A stretch of 64,000 nt of DNA from Actinomycetes bacterium (GTDB lineage Bacteria > Actinomycetota > Actinomycetes > Mycobacteriales > Mycobacteriaceae), in assembly GCA_023432405.1 (NCBI GenBank), contig JAEYUQ010000003.1:1-64000 (forward strand), given 5' to 3'. Both the position numbers and the translations under genes were made by a program. Below the pieces are notes generated by a model, which ran no database searches, was not told the origin of the DNA, and was given only the letters and a program-made list of their open reading frames with translations. Of this stretch, positions 52,839 to 61,351 are shown in pieces (positions within the stretch are counted from its first letter, which is position 1; each line of letters opens with the position of its first letter).

Positions 52839-53128
52839 TAGAGGTTCCTCCACTTTTCAGGATCAAAGTCATCATTGGCCGTGGCTTCATCAAAGTAATC
52901 ATCATCACTATCCCCCACCACCACGGTGGCGCAGGTATCTCCCAGGCAGACCACATCGCCGTCGTGAAGGGTAAAACCTCGCTGAGTGGTTACCGCATCA
53001 TTGACCCTCACGTTCTCACCGGCAATGGCGGTTTTTGCTTCTCCACCAGTGGCCACCAGATTGGCAAGCTTTAAAAACTGCCCAAGCTTAATACCGTCAC
53101 TGCTGACATGGACGTCAAAATTCTGCAT
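52838..53128 (-). CDS. S4-domain RNA-binding protein (YbcJ/RlbA-like)
   Basis: 96 residues. Residues about 8-70 form an S4-like RNA-binding fold (IKLGQFLKLANLVATGGEAKTAIAGENVRVNDAV), the pattern of YbcJ-type proteins, followed by an acidic tail. TAGGAT with 7 nt to the ATG at 53128 indicates a leaderless start there; an ATG three codons upstream overlaps that hexamer. Role unknown, perhaps ribosome-associated. Confidence 0.82.
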   Translation of the reverse strand: MQNFDVHVSSDGIKLGQFLKLANLVATGGEAKTAIAGENVRVNDAVTTQRGFTLHDGDVVCLGDTCATVVVGDSDDDYFDEATANDDFDPEKWRNL

Positions 53129-53187
53129 AGTTGCCATCCTACGGTGCCACTATTGCTCTCTCAGTGTGCCTGCGCGTCCAATGCCCC

Positions 53188-53898
53188 TTACAGGACGTCG
53201 CTTAGCGCTGTAATCAGCATGGCTGCACCTACACCTATGAACAGCACGCCACTCAACACATCAATAACCCACGAGTGCCGAGCCACCATAGGTGCAGCTA
53301 CGCTCGCCAGGAGAGCCACCCCTGTAAACCAAAGAAGCCCCACAACAATGAAGAGTGTTGCAAGGGCTACCGAGGCTCTCACGCCCATGTCTGGGTGAAC
53401 GAAGGTAGCAAAAACAGCGCCAAAAAACAGGAGCGCCTTGGGATTGGAGAGGTTGGTGATAATCCCTAAGCGCAAGGCTTTGGGGGTAGATAGCGTCTCC
53501 ACAGCTGAAGCACGGTTCTTGCTATCCCTCGTGACAGCACGATCCCCGCTATTGTCCATGCCAACGCTGTTCCCACTATCGCTGATGGCGGGGGAGTCCG
53601 TAGCACCTCGGGAGAGAATGCCACCGCGCAAAGATGCCCAGCCCATCCAGCACAGCACCGCGCCACCTACAATTTTCAACCCACTGAGAACCACTGGATA
53701 AGCTTTCACCAAGGTAGATAGCCCCGCCAGGGAGAGAATAATCCACGCGGAATTCCCCACCATGATTCCTAACGCACACCACACCCCTGCTCGTCGGTTG
53801 CGGGTACTCACACGAAGAATCTGAAACACGTCTGGCCCTGGAGCGGCAATAGCCACCATCCAGGTCACCAATGCAGTACCCATTGCCGGGAGAGTCAT
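53188..53898 (-). CDS. LysE/RhtB-family amino acid exporter
   Basis: A 236-residue membrane protein with about six helices. The N-terminal AIAAPGPDVFQILRVSTRNRRAGVWCALGIMVGN is the LysE/RhtB signature region, and ITNLSNPKALLFFGAVFATF is the second conserved block. A hydrophilic Ser/Asp/Arg insert at about 95-130 separates them. Substrate unknown; lysine/arginine or threonine/homoserine are possible. The ATG at 53898 is preferred over 53925 because the signature starts soon after it. Divergent from hrpB. Confidence 0.88.
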   Translation of the reverse strand: MTLPAMGTALVTWMVAIAAPGPDVFQILRVSTRNRRAGVWCALGIMVGNSAWIILSLAGLSTLVKAYPVVLSGLKIVGGAVLCWMGWASLRGGILSRGATDSPAISDSGNSVGMDNSGDRAVTRDSKNRASAVETLSTPKALRLGIITNLSNPKALLFFGAVFATFVHPDMGVRASVALATLFIVVGLLWFTGVALLASVAAPMVARHSWVIDVLSGVLFIGVGAAMLITALSDVL

Positions 53899-53973
53899 GC
53901 TCTCTAGTCTGGCACACTCTGTCACACACTATCTGGCACAGTTACGGCCTTTCAGCGTAGCCTTAAACCCATT

Positions 53974-56379
53974 GTGCTCACTCAACCCGCTTTCAATCTC
54001 AGCGCCATTGGCAGCGGTTTGCCCATGTCAGAAACCATCCGCGGGCTTGATAGTGCCCTTTCCTCGGGTTCTGGTGCTGCTGTGGTGGAGGCACCACCGG
54101 GAGCTGGAAAAACAACTCTGGTTCCGCCTGCACTGGCTAATGTGACTGGTGGGAAAATACTGGTCACCACCCCTCGGCGCGTTGCGGTGAGGGCGGCGGC
54201 GCGCCGCTTGAGTGCCTTGGACGGCAGTACCTTGGGCACTCGTGTTGGCTTCAGCGTTCGCGGTGAGCACCATCCGGGCAGCGCGGTGGAGTTTTGTACC
54301 CCTGGAGTGCTGTTGAGGCGTCTCTTGACTAACCCGGAATTGCCGGGAATCTCCGGGGTTGTTCTCGATGAAGTCCATGAGCGGCAGCTGGATACGGATT
54401 TGTGTCTTGGAATGCTGGCGGAACTGCGGGAACTGCGCGAAGATCTCCAGCTTGTTGTCATGTCAGCCACCCTGGATTCAACCCGCTGGGCAGAGCTTCT
54501 CCACGCCGGTGTCCTCTCCACACCAGCAGTCACTCACCCCATCAGCATCAGCTACCACCCCCTAAGTGCCCGCACGGAAATCTCCCGCCATTTCCTGAAC
54601 GACGTCGCTCAGCTAGCGGTGGATGCCACCTCCAGGTATCAGGCTTCCGCCCTGGTTTTCCTCCCCGGAATCCGCGAAGTGACGGCGGTGGTGGATGCCA
54701 TTCCGAAACACATTCCGGTTTTCCCCCTGCACGGACAGCTCAACTCCGAGGCACAAGACCTGGCTTTACAGCCCACAGCTTCTCCTCGGATTGTGGTGGC
54801 AACCAGCATTGCTGAAACTTCCCTGACCGTCCCTGGGGTACGCATTGTGGTAGATGCTGGACTCTCCCGCCAGCCACGGCGAAACCGTCAAGGTTTCAGC
54901 GGACTTGTCACTGTTTCTGAGGCTCAATCCACCGCCCAACAGCGTGCAGGGCGTGCAGGGCGCGAAGGGCCCGGCTGGGTTCTGCGCTGCTTTTCCCAGG
55001 AGGAGTACCAGCACTTTCCCAAGGATCTCACCCCCGAAATCCGCACCAGTGACCTCACCCAGGCTGCCCTGTACTTAGCGGCGTGGGGCACTCCCCGAGG
55101 CCATAACCTTCCACTTCTCGACACACCCCCAACCGTAGCCCTTGACGACGCCGAAGCTACACTCCAGCAACTTGGCGCACTCACGAAAAGCGGCACTATC
55201 ACCCAACGGGGGCACGCGCTGGCCGCCATTCCTGCCGATCCTCGATGTGCCGCAGCTCTTCTGCGCTATGGCAGTCAGGCAGCGCCCACTGTGGCAGCAA
55301 TGATGGATAATCCCCGTGGAGATCTCTCCCACTGGCAAGCCCCCAGGCGAGAAGTGGAACGCCTGGCCAGTGTGGTCCCTGACCGCGGACCCGTTAGTCC
55401 AGGTGCGGTGGTGGCTGCCGCTTTCCCCACCCAGGTGGGGAAAATTCTCTCCCCTGCTCCCCTGGACAGCACCACGCACTCCCCAACCCAGCTACATCCC
55501 GAACAGGACACCGTTCTCCTTGCCAGCGGTACCCGTGCTCACCTTCCCCCACAGTTACGCAGCACCACATGGGTGGCTGCAGCCGAGGTGTCACACACTC
55601 ACCGAGGTGCTGTGATTCGCTCCGGGGCACCCCTCACCCAGCAGGAGGCGCTGGCTCAAGGAGTCACTGAGCACACCGTCACTGAGGTGGTTGATGGCAA
55701 GGTGAAAGGCACCCGTGTCACAACCTTGGGAGCCATTGAGCTTTCCTCCACTCCCATCAACGTGCCCCCAGAGCTGGCCCACAAAGCCTTGGCTGAGCTA
55801 GGACTCTCCCTCTTCACACCTTCTGCCAAAGCTCAAGGACTCATGCAGCGTCTGGATTTCCTTGCCCACCACAAGGGCGCACCGTGGCCTGTGCTCCATG
55901 AGCAAGACCCGGCTGTGTGGTTGGCGCCGGAGATTGCTCGAGTAGTCCAAGGAGAAGCGGCGTCGTCAGTGGATATTTATCCCGCACTCCAACGCCTTCT
56001 GCCCTGGCCAGAGGCTGCTCACCTGGAAGATCTAGCCCCCGAGCGTGTGACAGTTCCCTCCGGACATTCACACCGCCTCAGCTATGACACCGGCAGACCT
56101 GTTCTCAAGGTCAAACTTCAAGAGTGTTTCGGACTATCCAAAACGCCACTGGTGTGCGGTGTACCCGTGCTGTTTCATCTGCTGTCTCCAGCAGGGCGCC
56201 CCCTAGCAGTGACAGATGATCTGGAGAGTTTCTGGAATGGGGCTTACCGGCAGGTCAGAGCAGAAATGCGGGGCCGCTATCCCAAACACCCGTGGCCAGA
56301 AGATCCGTGGAGCGCCCCCGCCACCTCAAAGACAAGCCCGCGTAAAATATCGAAGGGCACAGCCGGGAAGAGAATGTAA
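53974..56379 (+). CDS. hrpB: ATP-dependent helicase HrpB
   Basis: An 801-residue DExH RNA-helicase-like protein: Walker A APPGAGKTT (about residues 41-49), VVLDEVHERQLDTD, SATLDS, and motif VI QRAGRAGREGPG. The HrpB C-terminal region (RLSYDTGRPVLKVKLQECFGL; RYPKHPWPEDPW) completes it. The cellular role of HrpB is poorly defined. GTG start at 53974. The gene ends 31 bp before nrdI. Confidence 0.93.
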   Translation: MLTQPAFNLSAIGSGLPMSETIRGLDSALSSGSGAAVVEAPPGAGKTTLVPPALANVTGGKILVTTPRRVAVRAAARRLSALDGSTLGTRVGFSVRGEHHPGSAVEFCTPGVLLRRLLTNPELPGISGVVLDEVHERQLDTDLCLGMLAELRELREDLQLVVMSATLDSTRWAELLHAGVLSTPAVTHPISISYHPLSARTEISRHFLNDVAQLAVDATSRYQASALVFLPGIREVTAVVDAIPKHIPVFPLHGQLNSEAQDLALQPTASPRIVVATSIAETSLTVPGVRIVVDAGLSRQPRRNRQGFSGLVTVSEAQSTAQQRAGRAGREGPGWVLRCFSQEEYQHFPKDLTPEIRTSDLTQAALYLAAWGTPRGHNLPLLDTPPTVALDDAEATLQQLGALTKSGTITQRGHALAAIPADPRCAAALLRYGSQAAPTVAAMMDNPRGDLSHWQAPRREVERLASVVPDRGPVSPGAVVAAAFPTQVGKILSPAPLDSTTHSPTQLHPEQDTVLLASGTRAHLPPQLRSTTWVAAAEVSHTHRGAVIRSGAPLTQQEALAQGVTEHTVTEVVDGKVKGTRVTTLGAIELSSTPINVPPELAHKALAELGLSLFTPSAKAQGLMQRLDFLAHHKGAPWPVLHEQDPAVWLAPEIARVVQGEAASSVDIYPALQRLLPWPEAAHLEDLAPERVTVPSGHSHRLSYDTGRPVLKVKLQECFGLSKTPLVCGVPVLFHLLSPAGRPLAVTDDLESFWNGAYRQVRAEMRGRYPKHPWPEDPWSAPATSKTSPRKISKGTAGKRM

Positions 56380-56410
56380 TCCGCGTACGCGCAGGAAGGA
56401 TTCAGCGAAG

Positions 56411-56866
56411 ATGAAACACCACGGAATTGAGCACGTTGTCTATTACTCTTCTCTGACGGAAAACACCAAGCGCTTTGTGGAGAAGTTAGGCCTGCCAAGT
56501 ACTCGAATTCCGCTGCGGATGCGTGACGAGTTTCCCGTGGTTCACACACCATACTGTCTTATCTGCCCCGCATATATGGGAGGTCACACCTTCAGAGGCG
56601 CCGAACACGTTGACGAATCTACTGTGCGCTATGTGCCTTTGCAGGTGGAAAAGTTTCTCAGCAACCCCATTAACCGTCAGAACATGAAGTGTGTGGTGGC
56701 CAGCGGAAACATCAACTTCGGGGAGGACTTCTGCCGAAATGGAGACATCATCTCCCGCACCTATGGTGTGCCCTATGTGTACCGCTTTGAGCTCATGGGA
56801 ACCCCAGAGGACGTGCGTATCCTTCGGCATGGGCTTCGTGGCTTCGCGTGGGAAGATGCAGCCTAA
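56411..56866 (+). CDS. nrdI: NrdI flavodoxin-like protein
   Basis: A 151-residue NrdI with the FMN phosphate loop VVYYSSLTENTKRFV, the flavin-ring loop VVASGNINFGEDFCRNG and the terminal RFELMGTPEDV. Reduced NrdI supplies oxidant to the manganese cofactor of class Ib ribonucleotide reductase NrdF. Its usual neighbours nrdH, nrdE and nrdF are not in this window. A stretch in the same frame upstream overlaps the end of hrpB, but family similarity starts at this ATG. Confidence 0.92.
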   Translation: MKHHGIEHVVYYSSLTENTKRFVEKLGLPSTRIPLRMRDEFPVVHTPYCLICPAYMGGHTFRGAEHVDESTVRYVPLQVEKFLSNPINRQNMKCVVASGNINFGEDFCRNGDIISRTYGVPYVYRFELMGTPEDVRILRHGLRGFAWEDAA

Positions 56867-56896
56867 CTGCTGGGTCGGCACATTCAGGTAGTAGTT

Positions 56897-57973
56897 ATGC
56901 AGAAACGCTGGCTCCTTACAGCCCCTCTCGGCGTCGTGGTGGGATTGCTGTTCCAATACCTCCACGTTCCTGCCAGCTGGATTCTGGCCGGTGTTGTTTG
57001 CGGTGGCGCTACAGCCCTGATCTCTCGGCGTCCACTTCTTCTCCACAAACGGCTATATCAACTGGCCTGCGGCACGATTGGTGTGCTGGCTGGTGTTCCT
57101 CTGGTGGAACTGACGTGGACCACACTCAGAAGCTTCCTGATTCCCGGTCTTCTTGTGGCCATTGCCACTGTCATTTTCAGCTTCGCCGCAGGTATGGTGC
57201 TGTCTCGTCATGCCCCTGCCATCACTCCAGATACCGGAATCATGTCCATGCTGGCTGGCGGGGCTTCTTTCCTGCCTGCTTTAGCGCGGGAGTTGGGCTC
57301 TGACTTCAAATACGTCACTCTCACCCAGTACCTCCGGCTGTTGTGTGTGACTACGTCACTGCCGCTGATTACTCATCTCTTCCCAAAACCGGATTCAGCA
57401 ACTGCCATTGCCTCTCATTCCGCTCCCCTCACTGTGCTTGGAGTACTGCTCTATCTCCTCATCATCGTTGCTGCTCAACCTGTGGGGGCGTGGCTTCATC
57501 TTCCAGCACCAGCCATTCTGGCACCAATGTTGGCAACCATTCTGGCAGGTGTAGCTCTCCCAGCCGATATTTCTCTGGCACCGCCTCCGCTATGTGCCGA
57601 CGCCGCATTCCTAGCAGTAGGGCTTATGTGCGGGGGTTCCCTCTCTGTGGAATCTCTGCGAGCTTTTGCCCGGGAACTCCCAGTGACATTTCTTCTCATT
57701 GCCACCCTCATGGGTGGTTGTGCAGCTCTGGCCTGGCCACTTACCCTCTGGCTTGACATCACCTACTTTGAGGCATACCTGGCCACCACCCCTGGAGCAG
57801 TGGAAACTGTATTAGCCCTGGGTTCTGAAAACGGTGCTGGAGCCGTGGTGGTGGCCATCCAAGTGATTCGCATTGTGGTTGTCCTGGGCATAGGTGGCTA
57901 TATGCCTCAGATTCTCAGGGTTCTTAGTCGTCGAAGCTCTCGCCCTCAGACAACAGACGATCCCTCAGAATAG
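56897..57973 (+). CDS. AbrB-family (COG3180) membrane transporter
   Basis: A 358-residue protein with about ten helices in two repeats, each with a VPASWILAGVVCGG or LPAPAILAPMLATI motif, typical of the membrane AbrB family (formerly called ammonia monooxygenase-like). Predicted secondary transporter, substrate unknown. Its last 50 bp overlap the 3' end of the convergent DUF885 gene. Confidence 0.8.
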   Translation: MQKRWLLTAPLGVVVGLLFQYLHVPASWILAGVVCGGATALISRRPLLLHKRLYQLACGTIGVLAGVPLVELTWTTLRSFLIPGLLVAIATVIFSFAAGMVLSRHAPAITPDTGIMSMLAGGASFLPALARELGSDFKYVTLTQYLRLLCVTTSLPLITHLFPKPDSATAIASHSAPLTVLGVLLYLLIIVAAQPVGAWLHLPAPAILAPMLATILAGVALPADISLAPPPLCADAAFLAVGLMCGGSLSVESLRAFARELPVTFLLIATLMGGCAALAWPLTLWLDITYFEAYLATTPGAVETVLALGSENGAGAVVVAIQVIRIVVVLGIGGYMPQILRVLSRRSSRPQTTDDPSE

Positions 57974-59609
57974 ACATGGGAATGGACCCCACAGCCAAAG
58001 CCTCTCGGTGAAAGTCTCGAAGAGAATATCCCTGTGCCAAGGCATCGTGACGAAGGTCCAACCATGCCTTTTTCCCCACCGCGTAGGAGGATGCCTGCCC
58101 CGGCCAGCCCAGATAGCGGGTGAGTTCAAACTCAAAGTTGCCCTCAGGCATGCCAGTGTTCTCCCTCAGGAAATTCTTGGCATAGGTGGCGTCCCACACT
58201 CCGCTGCCATCTAAGGTGGGTTTCCCCAGGTGAACACCTATGTCTAACACCACGCGAGCAGCTCTGAGGCGCTCCTGATCCAGGTAACCCATCCTATTTC
58301 CGGGGTCATTGTGGAATCCCAACTCATTCATCAGATGCTCCGCGTAAAGCGCCCATCCTTCACCGTGCCCGGAAATCCAGCACACTAAACGCCTCCAGGA
58401 GTTCAAGGTGTCTCGGTGGAGAAGTGTCTGCCCTAGTTGCAGGTGATGTCCCGGCACCCCTTCGTGATACACGGTTGAAAGCTCCTGCCAGGTATGAAAC
58501 ACAGTTTGGCCTGCGGGAACAGACCACCACATAGCTCCTGGGCGGGAGAGATCCCCCGTTGGTGGAGTGTAGAAAATGCCACCAGTCCCGGAGGGATCAA
58601 TACGGCACTCCACCTGCCTGAGGGCCTCTGGAATATCGACGCACCGGCCATCTAGGGCGTCAATTGCCTTATCGACGGTCCCTTTCATCCAGCGTTGGAA
58701 TTCATCAGTACCGTGGATTTGGTAGGCGGGGTCCTCATTCAACAGGCGGTAGGCCTTGCGCACTGAGGTACCTTCACCGTAGAGCTCTTCAGCAAGCTTC
58801 TTTTGCTCCTGGCAGATAGAGTGCAGGCGTTCCACTCCCCACTCATAGGTCTCATCAGGGTCCAGGATGTCTCCCACATATTTGTGACTTGCCAGCTCGA
58901 AGCGCTCTCTACCCACCCCATCTCGGTGAGGTGCATGGGGCGCAAGATGTTCTGCTAGCCAGTCCGACAACTCTCCGAAGGCTCGCCTAGCTGCCACTAC
59001 GCTCTCATCGTTAGGCTCTATTCCCAGTTGTTCCAGCACACTGCCAGAGTCACTGAGCTCATCACACTGAGACATCACCTCGTGTACTTGTCGAAAGGCT
59101 GCAATATGTCCTTCCTGAGCAGCTTCCTGAAGTGAGCTGCGATACCCGGTCAAGGCCTTCGGCACTTGAGCAAGGCGCAAGCGAATAGCCTCCCGCTGCT
59201 CGGGTGTCTTTTGCGGCATGAGCATGAAGGTGTCCCGAATGATCTGCACGGGGGATTCAATGTTGTTCAGCAGTCGGAGGTCTTCGCCGCGATAGTGTTC
59301 CTCAACATCTATGCGTAGCCGATCCCTGAGAACATCAGCGGTAACTTGATCTACCTCATCAAAGCTTTCCCCTTCGTAGTCATCGCTGTCTCCATCGCTA
59401 TCCCGTGACTCCTCGAAGGCATCCAGGTCTTCCAGCATTTCGGATTTGCGCTCTGCCAGCGCTTCCCAGTACTCGGGGGAGAAGTCTTGCAACTCACCGT
59501 CATATCCCTCAATGCCCCACGCTGTCGCCTCGGTGGGAGAAAGCTGAGCCAAGTCCTGAACAAGGGCTTCACACGCGGCGTCCAACAGTGAGGGGGTGCG
59601 TTCAGTCAT
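57924..59609 (-). CDS. DUF885 family protein, putative zinc peptidase
   Basis: A 561-residue protein of the DUF885 family, which is distantly M3/M32-like. The zinc helix YHEGVPGHHLQLGQTL (HExxxxHH variant), QVECRIDPSGTGGIFYTPP and the C-terminal WPGQASSYAVGKKAWLDLR are all family features. A likely cytoplasmic oligopeptidase or dipeptidase; activity is inferred. The ATG at 59609 is preferred over an in-frame start at 59678 because TAGACT lies 8 nt upstream. Divergent from the ROK-type gene. Confidence 0.87.
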   Translation of the reverse strand: MTERTPSLLDAACEALVQDLAQLSPTEATAWGIEGYDGELQDFSPEYWEALAERKSEMLEDLDAFEESRDSDGDSDDYEGESFDEVDQVTADVLRDRLRIDVEEHYRGEDLRLLNNIESPVQIIRDTFMLMPQKTPEQREAIRLRLAQVPKALTGYRSSLQEAAQEGHIAAFRQVHEVMSQCDELSDSGSVLEQLGIEPNDESVVAARRAFGELSDWLAEHLAPHAPHRDGVGRERFELASHKYVGDILDPDETYEWGVERLHSICQEQKKLAEELYGEGTSVRKAYRLLNEDPAYQIHGTDEFQRWMKGTVDKAIDALDGRCVDIPEALRQVECRIDPSGTGGIFYTPPTGDLSRPGAMWWSVPAGQTVFHTWQELSTVYHEGVPGHHLQLGQTLLHRDTLNSWRRLVCWISGHGEGWALYAEHLMNELGFHNDPGNRMGYLDQERLRAARVVLDIGVHLGKPTLDGSGVWDATYAKNFLRENTGMPEGNFEFELTRYLGWPGQASSYAVGKKAWLDLRHDALAQGYSLRDFHREALAVGSIPMSILRDRLLSEGESFDD

Positions 59610-59697
59610 ACTCCGGGAGTCTAGTCTGGTCGTGTTGTCCTCCCCTATCTCTTCCACTTTCTCATCCCTAAAACGCAACCCAAATATGGCGCTAGGT

Positions 59698-59703
59698 TAT
59701 AGT
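59698..59703 (+). promoter_or_regulatory. -10 element of the ROK-type regulator gene
   Basis: TATAGT with 7 nt to the GTG at 59711 and no Shine-Dalgarno. The divergent DUF885 promoter (TAGACT on the minus strand, 59618-59623) is 75 bp away, so the two may share control. Confidence 0.5.
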
Positions 59704-59710
59704 AACTACC

Positions 59711-60721
59711 GTGACTTTTCACTCGAGTGCAACGGAATCTTCCGTCTTTTCACGTCCGTCTACACCAGCCGCACGTGTTCTTTGCCTCATGCAGCATCGT
59801 CGAGTTATCACTCGCAAGGAAATCCTTCATGCCCTGGGGTTATCCCAGCCGACGGTGACGCGCGCTGTTCAGGCACTCATTGCTGAAGGCCTGCTTACTG
59901 AATCTCATCCTCCACTCTGTCAGGCGAAAAGGAAGCGTGGGCGTCCCATTGTTCCCGTGGAGCTGGCGCATACCGACTTCGCCTATATCGGCATTGTCCT
60001 TCAGCCACGTCACACCTACATTGGCCTGTTCAACATTCAGGGCCATTGTTTAGGAGAAGACACTCTCCCCGTCATTACCAAGAAAAAGACTGACGTCGAA
60101 AGAGATGTCTACCCCATTTTGGATTCCATCACCAACCTTGTGCATCAATCTGACGCTCATTTGGTTACAGGTGGGGTGGTGGCTCCTCAGCCTGAGACAC
60201 TCTCTTCGGACTTCACTGTAGGGCTTCCCCTTGCCTTTGAGGTTAACTCTGTGACCTCAGATATTGCCTCAGCAATTGTTGCCTCAGAAATTCAAAGTGA
60301 TATTTCACACTCTGTGCGCACGGCTGTTCTTTACGACGCCGCTGGTACTCTCACAGCAGCCGTGAGCACTCCGAATTCAGTGGAACGGGTAACGGTAACA
60401 TCCTCGGATGCTCAGGAAGCCGGAATAGAGGTCATTGAAGCCTGCCAGCCGCGCATTCTCATTTTGGCTGGTGATCGCTTCCTCAAAGATCCAGGAGCAG
60501 CCAGAGCCGTCATGCGTTCATGGAAAGCCCATCACCCTGCGGAGCGTCGTGATCTCTCCCACTCAGTGCTGTTATCTCACAGCGCAGAGAATCATGGTTC
60601 AGATGTGGAATTCCGGGTGATTCCCACTGGGAAGAAAGTGGATCAGGCCGCCGCCAGAGCAATTGCTCTTGATCAGGTGTGGCGCAATCCCCTTGGGCTT
60701 CACTGCCCGCCGATTGCTTAA
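59711..60721 (+). CDS. ROK-type transcriptional regulator, degenerate sugar-kinase domain
   Basis: 336 residues. An N-terminal winged helix (about 20-85: RVLCLMQHRRVITRKEILHALGLSQPTVTRAVQALIAEGLLTE) is followed by an RNase-H-like ROK domain (YIGIVLQPRHTYIGLFNIQGHCLGE). The kinase ATP motif and the zinc-binding CxCGxxGC cluster of active ROK proteins are missing. A sugar-responsive repressor is the likely role; ligand unknown. GTG start, leaderless. Confidence 0.82.
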   Translation: MTFHSSATESSVFSRPSTPAARVLCLMQHRRVITRKEILHALGLSQPTVTRAVQALIAEGLLTESHPPLCQAKRKRGRPIVPVELAHTDFAYIGIVLQPRHTYIGLFNIQGHCLGEDTLPVITKKKTDVERDVYPILDSITNLVHQSDAHLVTGGVVAPQPETLSSDFTVGLPLAFEVNSVTSDIASAIVASEIQSDISHSVRTAVLYDAAGTLTAAVSTPNSVERVTVTSSDAQEAGIEVIEACQPRILILAGDRFLKDPGAARAVMRSWKAHHPAERRDLSHSVLLSHSAENHGSDVEFRVIPTGKKVDQAAARAIALDQVWRNPLGLHCPPIA

Positions 60722-60751
60722 TCCAGTTTCTCAGGGAAGCTCACTGACTGC

Positions 60752-61165
60752 CTAGTTAAGCGGGGTTGCAGGCTGAGGATCGAGAAGCATATTAGTAATT
60801 CTGGCTGTGGTAGTGCGCTGTCCGGTTGTCTCATCCTCAATAACGACGTCGTGGGAAGCAACCGTTCTGCCCACCTTGATAGGGGTGCAACGAGCCCGCA
60901 CATATCCCTCTCGGATACTGCGGTGATGAGTCACGTTCAGATCCACTCCCACAGCTACTTTCCCCAGGTTTCTTGCGTGCAGATGAGCAGCAAGGCTTCC
61001 GCAAAACTCGGCTAGGGCAGCACTAGCCCCACCATTCAAAAGCCCCATAACCTGCCGGTTCCCCCCCACAGGCATTCGTGCAATAACTTCCTGCACATCG
61101 GCCCTGAGCACCTCAATACCCAGCTTTTCTTCCAGCTCTCCTCGGAATTCCTCATCTGTACTCAT
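60752..61165 (-). CDS. hotdog-fold thioesterase (PaaI/YdiI type)
   Basis: 137 residues. VMGLLNGGASAALAEFCGSLAA holds the central helix with the acidic catalytic position (Glu in AEFCGS), and VGVDLNVTHHRSIREGYVRARC follows. This is the PaaI/YdiI thioesterase fold that hydrolyses acyl-CoA esters, perhaps a DHNA-CoA or aryl-CoA. AGGATG lies about 8 nt before the ATG. Confidence 0.85.
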   Translation of the reverse strand: MSTDEEFRGELEEKLGIEVLRADVQEVIARMPVGGNRQVMGLLNGGASAALAEFCGSLAAHLHARNLGKVAVGVDLNVTHHRSIREGYVRARCTPIKVGRTVASHDVVIEDETTGQRTTTARITNMLLDPQPATPLN

Positions 61166-61277
61166 AAGTTTTCATCCTGGCACAAAGGTTGGTGCAGTAA
61201 AACCACACGAGAGTTGCTAATCTAGTACTCAATTGTCCATTTTTGTCACATAAGTACCATTAGTCTTATTTTAAATC

Positions 61278-61312
61278 AGTACAATTTTGCACTTTCCTGC
61301 AAAACGTGTACT
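61278..61312. promoter_or_regulatory. inverted repeat upstream of the urea transporter
   Basis: AGTACAATTTTGCA (61278-61291) and TGCAAAACGTGTACT (61298-61312) are near-perfect inverted arms with one extra base, around a 6-nt centre. It lies 40 nt before the GTG start in an AT-rich promoter region, so an operator for a dimeric regulator is likely. The regulator is not identified. Confidence 0.55.
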
Positions 61313-61351
61313 AACTTCCAAGTAAGAATATTGGCTAGCTAAGGAGTCCTT

